Source: Wenzhouxiangella sp.
Lineage (GTDB): Bacteria; Pseudomonadota; Gammaproteobacteria; Xanthomonadales; Wenzhouxiangellaceae
Length of the DNA: 17,283 nt
Assembly: GCA_007135355.1 (NCBI GenBank)
Contig: SLJA01000189.1
Coordinates: 1 to 17,283, forward strand
Direction: 5' to 3'
Of this stretch, positions 1-7,031 are shown one piece after another; within the stretch, counting starts at the first letter, position 1; every line of letters starts with the position of its first letter. Made by a program: the position numbers and the translations under genes. The notes beneath the pieces were generated by a model that searched no databases, was not told where the DNA came from, and was given only the letters and a program-made list of their open reading frames with translations.

Positions 1-467
1 ATCATGTAGGTGGCCACGGTCCAGGGACTGCCGGCAAAACCAATCAACGGGGTGGTAGCCGGGAGACCGGCGCGAATCAGGCGCACCGCCTGCATGACGT
101 ACCCGGTGTCATCATTCGGATCCGGCATGGGCAGCGCGGCGATGTCGGCCGGACTCTGCAGTGGCCGCTCAAAGTACGGACCTTCACCGGCGGCAAAACC
201 CAGCCCCAGGCCCATGGCGTGCGGCAGGATAAGAATGTCGGAAAACAGGATGGCAGCGTCGAAGCCATAGCGATCGATAGGCTGCAGGGTGACCTCGCAG
301 GCCAACTCGGGGTTGCCGGCCAGATCGAGAAAGCTGCCGGCGCGCGCGCGCGTAGCGCGGTATTCGGGCAGATAGCGGCCGGCCTGGCGCATCATCCAGA
401 TCGGCGTGCGTTCGGTGGCCTCGCGCCGCAGGGCGCGCAAAAACAGGCTGCGGTGAAGTTCGTTCAT
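1..467 (-). CDS. hemE: Uroporphyrinogen decarboxylase, N-terminal part (cut by window edge)
   Basis: HemE decarboxylates the four acetate side chains of uroporphyrinogen III to give coproporphyrinogen III in haem synthesis, in the cytosol. Only the first 155 codons are visible; the gene continues beyond the left edge. The translation begins MNELHRSLFLRAL and carries the family's N-terminal signature WMMRQAGRYLPEYR at residues 24-37, with the substrate-contacting arginines, then ILFSDIL with the key Asp77, and FAGSPWT near residue 144. The ATG at 467 overlaps the aroB stop codon by four bases (ATGA), implying translational coupling and placing hemE as third gene of an aroK-aroB-hemE unit. No frameshift is seen. 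The identification is secure despite the truncation. Confidence 0.95.
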   Translation of the reverse strand, partial: MNELHRSLFLRALRREATERTPIWMMRQAGRYLPEYRATRARAGSFLDLAGNPELACEVTLQPIDRYGFDAAILFSDILILPHAMGLGLGFAAGEGPYFERPLQSPADIAALPMPDPNDDTGYVMQAVRLIRAGLPATTPLIGFAGSPWTVATYM

Positions 468-1534
468 TGTTCCTTGAATACCTCGCGAATTTGGTCGGGA
501 GTGCACGGTCGCACCACGGCCTGGCCGATGCCCTGCAGCAACACCAGGCGAATTTGTTCGGCCAGATTTTTCTTGTCCAGCGCCATCAGCGCGAGTAGCT
601 GCTCGCGGTCTTGATCAGCGGCCAGCCGGGTTTCCAGACCCAGGCGCTGCAACAGCTCGTCGAGGCGTTGCCCGGTGCCGGGCGGCGCCAGACTCAGCAA
701 CTCGCTCAGGCATGCCGCCAGGCTCATGCCGATGGCAACGGCCTCGCCATGGCGATACAGCCGATAGTCCGTCGCCGTTTCCAGGGCATGGCCAAAGGTA
801 TGCCCGAAATTCAGCAAGGCGCGCTCGCCGGCTTCACGCTCATCAGCGGCAACGACCTCGGCCTTGTTGCCGACGGAGCGACAAACAGCTTCCATCAGCG
901 CATCGGGGAACCGCCTGGCCAGCGCGTCGGCCTCCTGCTCCAGCCACACGAAAAAATCACCGTCGCGAATGGCGCCATACTTGACGATTTCGGCCAAGCC
1001 GGCGCGATAATCGCGTTCCTCAAGAGTAGCCAAGGTATCGACATCGACCACCACCGCGCTCGGTGCATGAAAGGCACCGACCAGATTTTTGCCGGCCGCC
1101 AGATTGACCCCGGTCTTGCCGCCAATCGCCGCATCGACCTGGGCCAGCAAGGTGGTTGGCACCTGTACGACCCGAATGCCACGCATGTAGCAGGCGGCGG
1201 CAAAGCCGGCCATGTCGCCGATAACGCCACCACCCAAAGCCACGACCGTGGCGTCGCGCTGTGCCCTGAGCGAAACCAGATCGTCAATCAAGCGCTGCCA
1301 ATTGGCCAACGTCTTGTGGTCTTCCCCACAAGGGAGAATGCTGACCTGCCGGTGCTCAACCGCCTCCAGCGCCGCTTGCAGGCGGGGCAGATACAAGTCG
1401 GCAACGGTTTCATCCGTCACTATCAGCACACGGCCACGCAGGTGGCGACTCCAGGTGCCGCTGATTCCGAGCAGCCCCGAGCCTACGTAGACCGGGTATT
1501 CACCGCCGCCGTGACCCACCGGTATCACATTCAT
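464..1534 (-). CDS. aroB: 3-dehydroquinate synthase
   Basis: AroB converts DAHP to 3-dehydroquinate, the second step of the shikimate pathway, using NAD and a divalent metal. The 356-residue protein has normal length for the family. GGGVIGDMAGF (residues 101-111) is the nucleotide-binding glycine loop. The expected metal ligands are present: Glu182 in AEIVKYG, His245 in NFGHTFGHA and His262 in RHGEAVAIG. They lie two residues before the corresponding E. coli positions. An in-frame start exists at 1636, but the start at 1534 (MNVIPVG) is preferred. It matches the family N-terminus, has GAGAGGA upstream, and overlaps the aroK stop as ATGA. The 3' end overlaps hemE in the same way. Confidence 0.97.
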   Translation of the reverse strand: MNVIPVGHGGGEYPVYVGSGLLGISGTWSRHLRGRVLIVTDETVADLYLPRLQAALEAVEHRQVSILPCGEDHKTLANWQRLIDDLVSLRAQRDATVVALGGGVIGDMAGFAAACYMRGIRVVQVPTTLLAQVDAAIGGKTGVNLAAGKNLVGAFHAPSAVVVDVDTLATLEERDYRAGLAEIVKYGAIRDGDFFVWLEQEADALARRFPDALMEAVCRSVGNKAEVVAADEREAGERALLNFGHTFGHALETATDYRLYRHGEAVAIGMSLAACLSELLSLAPPGTGQRLDELLQRLGLETRLAADQDREQLLALMALDKKNLAEQIRLVLLQGIGQAVVRPCTPDQIREVFKEQ

Positions 1535-2061
1535 TGTTCTTCTATCCTCTCTTGATGACTGCGAATCGCCTGTTCCAGCCTGGCTGCCATGGCGCGCGGA
1601 CTGACATCGGTGGAGCGCACTCGCAAATGGGCGCATTCACCATAGACCGGGTCGCGCTCGGTCGCCAGCTGTTCCAGACGTTGTCGACGGTTCGGGGCCC
1701 TAAGCAAAGGCCGGCGCTGATCGCGCGCCAGGCGTTTGATTTGTTGATCGACGCTGGTCTGCAGCCAGACGACCAGCGCGCGTGCTCGCAACAGCGCGCG
1801 ATTATGCGGATCCAGTACGCTGCCACCGCCGGTGGCCAGCAAAATACCATCCCGGCGGATGATTTCTTCCAGCATCGCTCGTTCACGCGCGCGAAAGCCC
1901 GACTCGCCCTCGATTTCGAAGATCAAGGCGACCTCGACGCCACAACGCTGCTCAATGGCCTGATCCAGATCGACGAATTCAAGCCCCAGACGTGACGCCA
2001 GCACCCGCCCTACCGTGGTCTTGCCCGACCCCATAGGCCCCACCAGAGCGATATTTCGCAC
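1531..2061 (-). CDS. aroK: Shikimate kinase
   Basis: AroK phosphorylates shikimate at the 3-hydroxyl using ATP, in the cytosol. The 176-residue protein is of usual size. It has a Walker A loop GPMGSGKTT (residues 8-16), the shikimate-binding Asp33 in DLDQ, Arg57 in GFRARE, the glycine motif GGGS near 78-81, and the lid arginine Arg117 in RRPLL. The start codon is GTG at 2061: family members begin immediately before the NIxLVGPMG segment, and no better upstream ATG fits. It is the first gene of the aroK-aroB-hemE unit and is divergent from xrtH. The Shine-Dalgarno sequence is weak. Confidence 0.96.
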   Translation of the reverse strand: MRNIALVGPMGSGKTTVGRVLASRLGLEFVDLDQAIEQRCGVEVALIFEIEGESGFRARERAMLEEIIRRDGILLATGGGSVLDPHNRALLRARALVVWLQTSVDQQIKRLARDQRRPLLRAPNRRQRLEQLATERDPVYGECAHLRVRSTDVSPRAMAARLEQAIRSHQERIEEQ

Positions 2062-2184
2062 GTCTTAAGCCTGGATCCAATTATTCAACAAAAACGCGAT
2101 GCTACCACGCATGTCGACGGGGACCCGCGCGCTTTTGCTACCATAGCGATCGGCTGGCTCGTCCGCTTTGCGTCTACTGCTCCG
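2062..2184. promoter_or_regulatory. Divergent intergenic region between aroK and xrtH
   Basis: This 123-bp gap must hold the start signals for both the aroK-aroB-hemE unit and the xrtH unit. On the minus strand an AATAAT hexamer at 2085-2080 is a possible -10 box for aroK, without a convincing -35 box. On the plus strand TGCTACCA occurs twice in direct orientation, at 2100-2107 and 2136-2143, 36 bp apart. The second copy contains a possible weak -10 (TACCAT). No strong sigma-70 promoter can be named for xrtH. Confidence 0.3.
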
Positions 2185-2712
2185 ATGCTGAAATTTTCCA
2201 TCCTGTTTGTGGTCCTGTTGTTGGGCCTGTTTACGATCGAAATCCTGCAGCCTGTCCAGGACCATGTGATCTTGCCTTTCACCAGCGCCCTGGCCTCGAT
2301 CAGCGTGTTCATCATCGAACTGTTCGATAGCGGTGTGGAGTCTGCCGGCAAGGTGATTCGCGACCTCGAGACCGGCTTCGCCGTCAGCATCGAGCCGGGC
2401 TGCAACGGTGTCGAGGCCCTGATTATTCTGTTCGCCGCCATTTTCGCCTTTCCGGCACCGCTGAAACACAAGCTGATTGGTTTCGCGATTGGCTTCGTGG
2501 CCATCCAGTCACTCAACCTGGTGCGGATCATCAGTCTGTTTTACATGGGTCAGTGGAACATGACCTGGTTCAACTGGTTCCACCTGTATCTGTGGCAGGC
2601 CCTGATTATTCTTGACGCGCTGGTCGTGTGGCTGATCTGGCTGCGCATGTTACCGCCACGGTCGGGGGGTGGACCGGCCACACCGTCGACCGCCGCACTG
2701 AGCCAGGGATGA
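2185..2712 (+). CDS. xrtH: Exosortase H-like membrane protease/transpeptidase
   Basis: Exosortases are multi-pass membrane cysteine enzymes that process proteins with a C-terminal PEP-CTERM-like sorting tail. The short H type is associated with IPTLxxWG-CTERM proteins. This 175-residue protein has the conserved catalytic set: Cys73 in EPGCNGVEA, Arg114 in LNLVRI and His133 in FHLYLWQ. About four or five hydrophobic segments are visible (about 4-22, 32-46, 78-90, 96-112, 137-154), and the tail is proline- and glycine-rich. Size and the WNMTWFNWFHLYLWQ region fit the H subclass. The stop overlaps the next gene as ATGA. No protein with an IPTLxxWG tail is encoded here, so substrates must lie elsewhere. 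The start lacks a clear Shine-Dalgarno sequence. Confidence 0.85.
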   Translation: MLKFSILFVVLLLGLFTIEILQPVQDHVILPFTSALASISVFIIELFDSGVESAGKVIRDLETGFAVSIEPGCNGVEALIILFAAIFAFPAPLKHKLIGFAIGFVAIQSLNLVRIISLFYMGQWNMTWFNWFHLYLWQALIILDALVVWLIWLRMLPPRSGGGPATPSTAALSQG

Positions 2713-3515
2713 AACGACTGTTGATTGCCGGCTGCGGCGATCTGGGTGTGCGGCTGGCCCGACGCCTCAAGTCCTCGGAATGGATTTGTCACGGGCTGCG
2801 TCGTCGACCGGATCAGCTGCCGAAACCGGTCCAACCCATCGGCGCGGACCTGCTGAGTCCGGCCTCGCTGGCTGCGCTGCCCACCGCCTGGGACGCCATC
2901 ATCTACCAGGCCACACCCGGCAAAAGGGCGCCGGACGCCTATCGCCGCACCTACCTTGAAGGACTGCGCAATCTGCTGCGGCGGGTCCGAGCGCGGCAGT
3001 TGATTTTCGTCTCCAGTACCGCCGTTTACGGTCAGGATGACGGCGAATGGGTCGATGAGTCATCAGCTACCAATGCAAAAACCTTTGCCGGCGAAATACT
3101 GCTGCAGGCCGAAGCGCTTGCCCAGGCTCATGGCGGGATGGCGGTGCGCTTTTCCGGCATTTACGGCCCCGGTCGCGATTACCTGATCCGCAGCCTGCGG
3201 GCCGGTCAGGCGCGCTGCCGCGCCCAGCCACCGCAGTGGACCAACCGCATACATGCCGACGACTGCGCCGCGGTGCTGGAACATCTTGTCCAGCAGCCTG
3301 CAACGCAGGCGGTCTATTGCGCCAGCGACAATCACCCAGCGCCGCGTTGCGAAGTGCTGAACTGGCTGGCCGAGCAACTGGGGCTGCCCGCCCCACAGCC
3401 CGACGCTGAAGCTTCCGGCCAGGGCAAACGGGTCAGCAATGCCCGCCTCACATCCAGCGGATTTCATTTCCAATATCCTGACTACCAAACCGGATACAGG
3501 ACGCTATTGTCATGA
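2709..3515 (+). CDS. NAD-dependent epimerase/dehydratase family protein (YeeZ-like)
   Basis: This 268-residue Rossmann-fold protein resembles extended short-chain dehydrogenases of the YeeZ type. The N-terminus MKRLLIAGCGDLG gives the dinucleotide-binding GxGxxG (residues 8-13). VSSTAVYGQDD (101-111) matches the SST-VYG segment of the family, and RFSGIYGPGRD follows. The usual catalytic Tyr-x-x-x-Lys pair is not where expected after the SST motif: the segment is TNAKTFAGEILLQAE. The reaction therefore cannot be assigned and the enzyme may be atypical. The ATG at 2709 is chosen over an upstream in-frame start at 2628 because it starts exactly before the Rossmann strand and overlaps the xrtH stop (ATGA). 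Its own stop overlaps pdxH in the same way. Confidence 0.8.
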   Translation: MKRLLIAGCGDLGVRLARRLKSSEWICHGLRRRPDQLPKPVQPIGADLLSPASLAALPTAWDAIIYQATPGKRAPDAYRRTYLEGLRNLLRRVRARQLIFVSSTAVYGQDDGEWVDESSATNAKTFAGEILLQAEALAQAHGGMAVRFSGIYGPGRDYLIRSLRAGQARCRAQPPQWTNRIHADDCAAVLEHLVQQPATQAVYCASDNHPAPRCEVLNWLAEQLGLPAPQPDAEASGQGKRVSNARLTSSGFHFQYPDYQTGYRTLLS

Positions 3516-4102
3516 CCACCCCAATGACCGCCGCCATGCTGGCCCGCTATCAGGACGGTTTCGAGCGTGCTCAGGCCGCCAATGTTCCCGAACCCACGGC
3601 AATGACCTTGGCCACCGTCGACGAGCGGAATCGGCCCAGCGCTCGCACCATGCTGCTGAAAGGGGTCGATCATGACGGTTTCGTTTTCTATACCAACCTG
3701 GAATCGCGCAAGGGCTGCCAGCTGGCGGCCAACCCGCATGTCTCGCTGGTGTTTTTCTGGCGCGAAATCTACGAACAAGTGAAGGTCGACGGTACGGTTG
3801 AGCCGGTCAGTGCCGAAGAGGCGGATGCCTATTTCGCCAGCAGACCACGCGGCAGCCAGATTGGCGCCTGGGCCTCTCTGCAATCGCAGCCGCTGACGGA
3901 TCGCCAGGCTTTCGACCAGCGTATCGCCGATTTCGAAACTCGCTTCGAGGGGCGGGACGTCCCCAGACCGCCGCACTGGTCTGGCTTCCGCGTGCGTCCG
4001 CATCGCGTGGAGTTCTGGTACGGGCGTCAATACCGCCTGCATGAACGAGTTTGTTTTGAACTGCGCGAAGGGCAGTGGCAGGAAAGCCTGTTGTTTCCCT
4101 GA
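3512..4102 (+). CDS. pdxH: Pyridoxamine/pyridoxine 5'-phosphate oxidase
   Basis: PdxH oxidises pyridoxine or pyridoxamine phosphate to pyridoxal 5'-phosphate with FMN, in the cytosol. The 196-residue protein aligns well by eye with E. coli PdxH. Matching segments are RTMLLKG and FYTNLESRKG (FMN and substrate contacts), SRPRGSQIGAWAS, WSGFRVRPHRVEFW, and the C-terminal RLHER with the substrate-binding Arg and His. It is about 20 residues shorter than E. coli PdxH at the N-terminus. The start at 3512 overlaps the epimerase stop (ATGA); a second in-frame ATG at 3524 is a possible alternative. The C-terminus LLFP departs slightly from the common RLxP ending. Confidence 0.95.
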   Translation: MTTPMTAAMLARYQDGFERAQAANVPEPTAMTLATVDERNRPSARTMLLKGVDHDGFVFYTNLESRKGCQLAANPHVSLVFFWREIYEQVKVDGTVEPVSAEEADAYFASRPRGSQIGAWASLQSQPLTDRQAFDQRIADFETRFEGRDVPRPPHWSGFRVRPHRVEFWYGRQYRLHERVCFELREGQWQESLLFP

Positions 4103-4121
4103 GTCTGCCTGCCGGAGCATG

Positions 4122-4571
4122 ATGAACACCTCCTGGTTTGAACAACTCAAATCCATCGTCAATCGCCACGAGCCCGCCGCCGAGGAACATGCTCTGGCGC
4201 GAGCCGGCGCGGTGGTGCTGCTGGAAATGGCAGCTGTCGACGATCACTTCGACGCCACCGAACTGGACATCATCCATCAGGCGATCGAGCGCGCGTTCGG
4301 CATTGCGGGGGCCGAGCTCGAGGAGCTGATCAGCCAGGCCAAGACCCTGCGCGGGCAGGCAGTCTCGCTGCATGATTACACGCGCAGCCTGCGCACCGGC
4401 CTGCCCCGCGGCAGCCGCGATGAACTGGTCGGCTGGTTGTGGAAAGTGGCCTATGCCAATGGCGTGGTCGACCGCTTTGAAGAACAACTTTTGAGACGTT
4501 TGTCCGATCTTCTTGGAGTGCCCCACGCAGAGTTCATCCGGCGCAAGCATATCGCTGCCGGCTCCAGCTGA
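4122..4571 (+). CDS. TerB-like (tellurite resistance / co-chaperone N-terminal type) protein
   Basis: This 149-residue, mostly helical, cytosolic protein fits the TerB superfamily. It has two copies of the typical acidic helix-loop pattern: MAAVDDHFDATELDII near residues 38-53 and AYANGVVDRFEEQLLRRL near 107-124. Such domains occur in tellurite-resistance proteins and at the N-terminus of DjlA-like chaperones, but the standalone form has no firm biochemical role. The start is at 4122, one codon after another ATG at 4119, because GGAG at 4114-4117 leaves some spacing only to the second ATG. An in-frame start at 4041 lies inside pdxH and is unlikely. It follows pdxH by 19 bp. Confidence 0.75.
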   Translation: MNTSWFEQLKSIVNRHEPAAEEHALARAGAVVLLEMAAVDDHFDATELDIIHQAIERAFGIAGAELEELISQAKTLRGQAVSLHDYTRSLRTGLPRGSRDELVGWLWKVAYANGVVDRFEEQLLRRLSDLLGVPHAEFIRRKHIAAGSS

Positions 4572-5092
4572 TGCGCTTGGGGTGGGCGCTGTTGGGCCTG
4601 TTTTGGGCGGCAGCGGGGGTTGCCGCCGAACCCGATTTCCAGGCGCTGAGCGCCCAGATTGATCGCAGCCTCGCCGCCGCCGGCCGCGGCGGCCTGCCGG
4701 GCGAACGCCTGGAGCTGGATCAAACCACCTCGGGCGGCTGGTCACTTCGTATCAGCGCGGCTTGGGATGGCGATGCCTGGCGACTGCTGGCGCTGCGCCT
4801 GCATCACCCCGAGCGGGTAGATACACCAGACCCGAACTGGCTGCAGCGCTACCAGACCTTGCTCGCCGCTCTGAGCCCCAACCTGATCCAGGGCCTCGGC
4901 CAAGCGGAATTATTCACGTTCCCGGCGCCTTCCTTCCTGCCGGTTTGGCCGGGCGAGGTGCGCACGCGCCAATTCACTCTGGAGCAGTTCTGGTATCAGT
5001 CCAGCTGGTTCAACCAAGGCGGACCGGACGAATTTGCCAGTTGGCAGTTGCGCAGCTTCGAAATGGTCGCCGCGCCGAAAGAGCCGGATTGA
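4571..5092 (+). CDS. Small exported protein of unknown function
   Basis: I do not recognise this 173-residue protein. It begins with a clear signal peptide, MRLGWALLGLFWAAAGVAA, probably cleaved before EPDF, so it is likely periplasmic. The mature part has no transmembrane segment and no cysteine. It contains an aromatic-rich stretch (FTFPAPSFLPVWPGE, about residues 115-129) followed by FWYQSSWFNQGGPDEF. The ATG shares one base with the TerB-like stop (TGATG), making it the fifth and last gene of the xrtH run. It ends at a hairpin shared with the converging DUF4426 gene. Confidence 0.7.
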   Translation: MRLGWALLGLFWAAAGVAAEPDFQALSAQIDRSLAAAGRGGLPGERLELDQTTSGGWSLRISAAWDGDAWRLLALRLHHPERVDTPDPNWLQRYQTLLAALSPNLIQGLGQAELFTFPAPSFLPVWPGEVRTRQFTLEQFWYQSSWFNQGGPDEFASWQLRSFEMVAAPKEPD

Positions 5093-5139
5093 GGTCAGTT
5101 CGCCGCAGCCCGCGGCTGCGTGTCCAGCCCTGCCTCAAT
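5088..5139. terminator. Nested hairpin between two converging operons
   Basis: Two nested perfect inverted repeats lie between the converging genes. The outer arms are ATTGAGG (5088-5094) and CCTCAAT (5133-5139); the inner arms are CGCAGCC (5104-5110) and GGCTGCG (5114-5120) around a CGC loop. Both flanking stop codons sit inside the outer arms. There is no T-tract on either strand, so it is not a classical intrinsic terminator. Its place still suggests a bidirectional transcript-end structure. Confidence 0.45.
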
Positions 5140-5644
5140 AGACGAAGAATTGCTGCTGGAAGCTGAATTCGCGGGGCGCACCGCTGAGGTCTTCGGGCAG
5201 TACGCTGACTCTGAAGGTCATGCGCTCCTCGTTGTGAATACGGAAGCTGCCCAGATAATAAACTGCGTCCTGCTCAACCACTTCCCGCAGCTCCACCTCG
5301 CGGCGTTGACCGGCCAGATTGACCGCTTGAACCCGGATCTGTGCACGCACCGGCAGGTCCATGCCGTCGGCACTTTTGCGCAGCACGGCAATATTGAGCA
5401 AGGCGCGCGAGGCCGAACGCTGAACCCCGATCGCACTGGCCACCTGCGGGGTCAGTTGACTGGTGTTGATCGTGCTGAAGTGAACCCAGTGCGTGCCAAG
5501 ATCTTCGGCCTGCTGGGCCTGAATCGACACCGGGCTGAAAGCGATGAGCAACAGGCCGATCAACACCAGACCGGGCCCAAGCCGCGCCGCCGGCGCGGTC
5601 CGGGCCGTCCACCCACCGAACAGCGGGATCAATTGGAAAAGCAT
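5135..5644 (-). CDS. DUF4426-like exported protein
   Basis: This 169-residue protein has a hydrophobic segment at about residues 26-43 (LGPGLVLIGLLLIAFSPVSIQA), read as a signal peptide with a long n-region or an anchor. The mature domain contains WVHFSTINTSQLTPQVASAIGV and RALLNIAVLRK, then ends in FSFQQQFFVY. This pattern fits the DUF4426 family, found in Pseudomonas near metX-metW and yggT. The function of that family is not established. The start lies 4 bp after the yggT stop, with GGGG upstream. A shorter start closer to the hydrophobic segment is possible. It is the last gene of the yggS run. Confidence 0.72.
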   Translation of the reverse strand: MLFQLIPLFGGWTARTAPAARLGPGLVLIGLLLIAFSPVSIQAQQAEDLGTHWVHFSTINTSQLTPQVASAIGVQRSASRALLNIAVLRKSADGMDLPVRAQIRVQAVNLAGQRREVELREVVEQDAVYYLGSFRIHNEERMTFRVSVLPEDLSGAPREFSFQQQFFVY

Positions 5645-5648
5645 ATCG

Positions 5649-6191
5649 CTACAACCCCAGCAGAATGATCAGGAACTGAATGCCGATAATGGCAACCAGC
5701 GGCGAGAGGTCGAACCCGCCCAGACTGGGTAACACCCGCCGGATGGGGGCCAGGACCGGATCGGTCAGTTGAAAGATCAACGGCACAATCGGATGGCGCA
5801 CGTTGTGACCGACCCAGGACAGGATGACGCCAATAATGATCAGAATCATGTACAGCGTCAGCAGCAGCCGCAGCAGTTCTCTGACGGCCAGCAACGACAG
5901 CACCAGGGGATCCGGCGTGCGACCGGAAATGACAACCACAACGAACAGTCCCAGCAACTGGACCAGGTACAGCACGACGACCGCCGCGCTATTGATCCGA
6001 CCCATATTGGGAATAATCTTGGCCAGTGGGCGGACCAGTGGATCGGTCAGGCGAACGAGCACTTGCACCACGGGGTTGTAGAAATCAGCGCGGGTGACCT
6101 CGAGCAGGATCCGCAACAGAATCACGACCAGATACAGGTGGACCAGGGTCTGGACCAGAAAAGCGAAAGCGTTTGTCGGCGAGCCCGTCAT
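5649..6191 (-). CDS. yggT: YggT family integral membrane protein
   Basis: This 180-residue protein has two tandem YGGT repeats, each a membrane segment followed by a conserved amphipathic part. The first reads RILLEVTRADFYNPVV...LTDPLVRPLAKIIP (about residues 27-61); the second reads ILSWVGHNVRHPIVPLIFQLTDPVLAPIRRVLP (about 123-155). Four or more hydrophobic stretches are visible in the inner-membrane-type sequence. The family is often next to proC and yggS and is loosely linked to osmotic tolerance or cell-division-associated functions, without a settled mechanism. The start overlaps the proC stop as ATGA. Confidence 0.9.
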   Translation of the reverse strand: MTGSPTNAFAFLVQTLVHLYLVVILLRILLEVTRADFYNPVVQVLVRLTDPLVRPLAKIIPNMGRINSAAVVVLYLVQLLGLFVVVVISGRTPDPLVLSLLAVRELLRLLLTLYMILIIIGVILSWVGHNVRHPIVPLIFQLTDPVLAPIRRVLPSLGGFDLSPLVAIIGIQFLIILLGL

Positions 6192-7003
6192 TTGATTTTT
6201 CCAAGTTCATGTCCGCGCCGGATCGCAGCGTTCACGGCGCGCTCGATCAGCCCATCGAAACCATCCTTGTCAAAACTCTCCAGCGCGGCTTGCGTGGTGC
6301 CGCCCGGAGAGGTGACGCGCATTCGCAGTTCGCCGGCGGACAAACCTGACTCGACCAGCATCAGCCCGGCGCCGAAGGCTGTCTGACGGGCCAGTTGCGC
6401 AGCGGCGGCCGGGGCCAGCCCGGCGCGTTCACCGGCCAGCGCCAGCTGTTCGGCCAAAGTGAAGAAATAGGCCGGGCCGGAGCCTGACACCGCGGTGACG
6501 ACATCCATCAATGCTTCGTCTTCCAGCCACAGAATCTGTCCGGTCGCGGCCAGAATCTCTTCGGCCATGGCGCGGCCGGAGCGCTCCACTGCCGGGTTGG
6601 CGACAATCCCGGTCATGCCGGCACCGTACAGGGCCGGCGTATTCGGCATGGCGCGGACAATCGCGATGTCGGGGCCGAGGCCGGTTTCCAGGCCGGCCAG
6701 CGTAATGCCGGCCGCAACGCTGATGACCAGGGCCCCGGTATCCAGCTGTGCCGACAGGTCGGTCAGAACACTGGCCATGACTTGCGGCTTGACGGCCAAG
6801 ACCACCACGTCCGCCCCCGCCACGGCTTGGGCATTGGACGCGGTTACGCCGACACCAAAATCCGCGGCGGCCGCCTGACGCGCCTTCTCACCTGGATCAG
6901 ACACCCGAATCGAGCTGGCCGGGTGGCCGGCTTGCAGCAAGCCGCCAATCAAGGCCCGCGCCATGTTGCCGCCGCCAATGAAGGCGATAGTGGTGTTTTC
7001 CAT
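6188..7003 (-). CDS. proC: Pyrroline-5-carboxylate reductase
   Basis: ProC reduces 1-pyrroline-5-carboxylate to proline with NAD(P)H, in the cytosol. The 271-residue protein starts with a Rossmann motif IAFIGGGNMARALIGGLL (residues 6-23). It has AVKPQVM in the cofactor region, RAMPNTPA in the middle, and the C-terminal family signature from SGSGPAYFF through TSPGGTTQAAL. The ATG at 7003 (MENTTIAF) is chosen although the frame is open upstream to 7168, because the upstream part is inside yggS in another frame. No clear Shine-Dalgarno sequence is seen. It lies 28 bp after yggS and overlaps yggT. Confidence 0.96.
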   Translation of the reverse strand: MENTTIAFIGGGNMARALIGGLLQAGHPASSIRVSDPGEKARQAAAADFGVGVTASNAQAVAGADVVVLAVKPQVMASVLTDLSAQLDTGALVISVAAGITLAGLETGLGPDIAIVRAMPNTPALYGAGMTGIVANPAVERSGRAMAEEILAATGQILWLEDEALMDVVTAVSGSGPAYFFTLAEQLALAGERAGLAPAAAAQLARQTAFGAGLMLVESGLSAGELRMRVTSPGGTTQAALESFDKDGFDGLIERAVNAAIRRGHELGKIK

Positions 7004-7031
7004 GCTGCGTATTGTAGTGGCGATGGAGGAG

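Noticed and set aside
611..1555. Plus-strand open frame of 314 codons
   Set aside because: It is antisense to aroB, whose metal ligands and glycine loop are intact.
4122..4571. Tellurite resistance operon
   Set aside because: Only one TerB-like domain is present, with no terA, terC, terD or terE. The standalone domain is common and not specific to tellurite resistance.
3807..4745. Minus-strand open frame of 312 codons
   Set aside because: It lies opposite pdxH, the TerB-like gene and the following secreted protein, all supported by motifs and overlaps. Its own product is low-complexity and Arg/Gly/Ala-rich.
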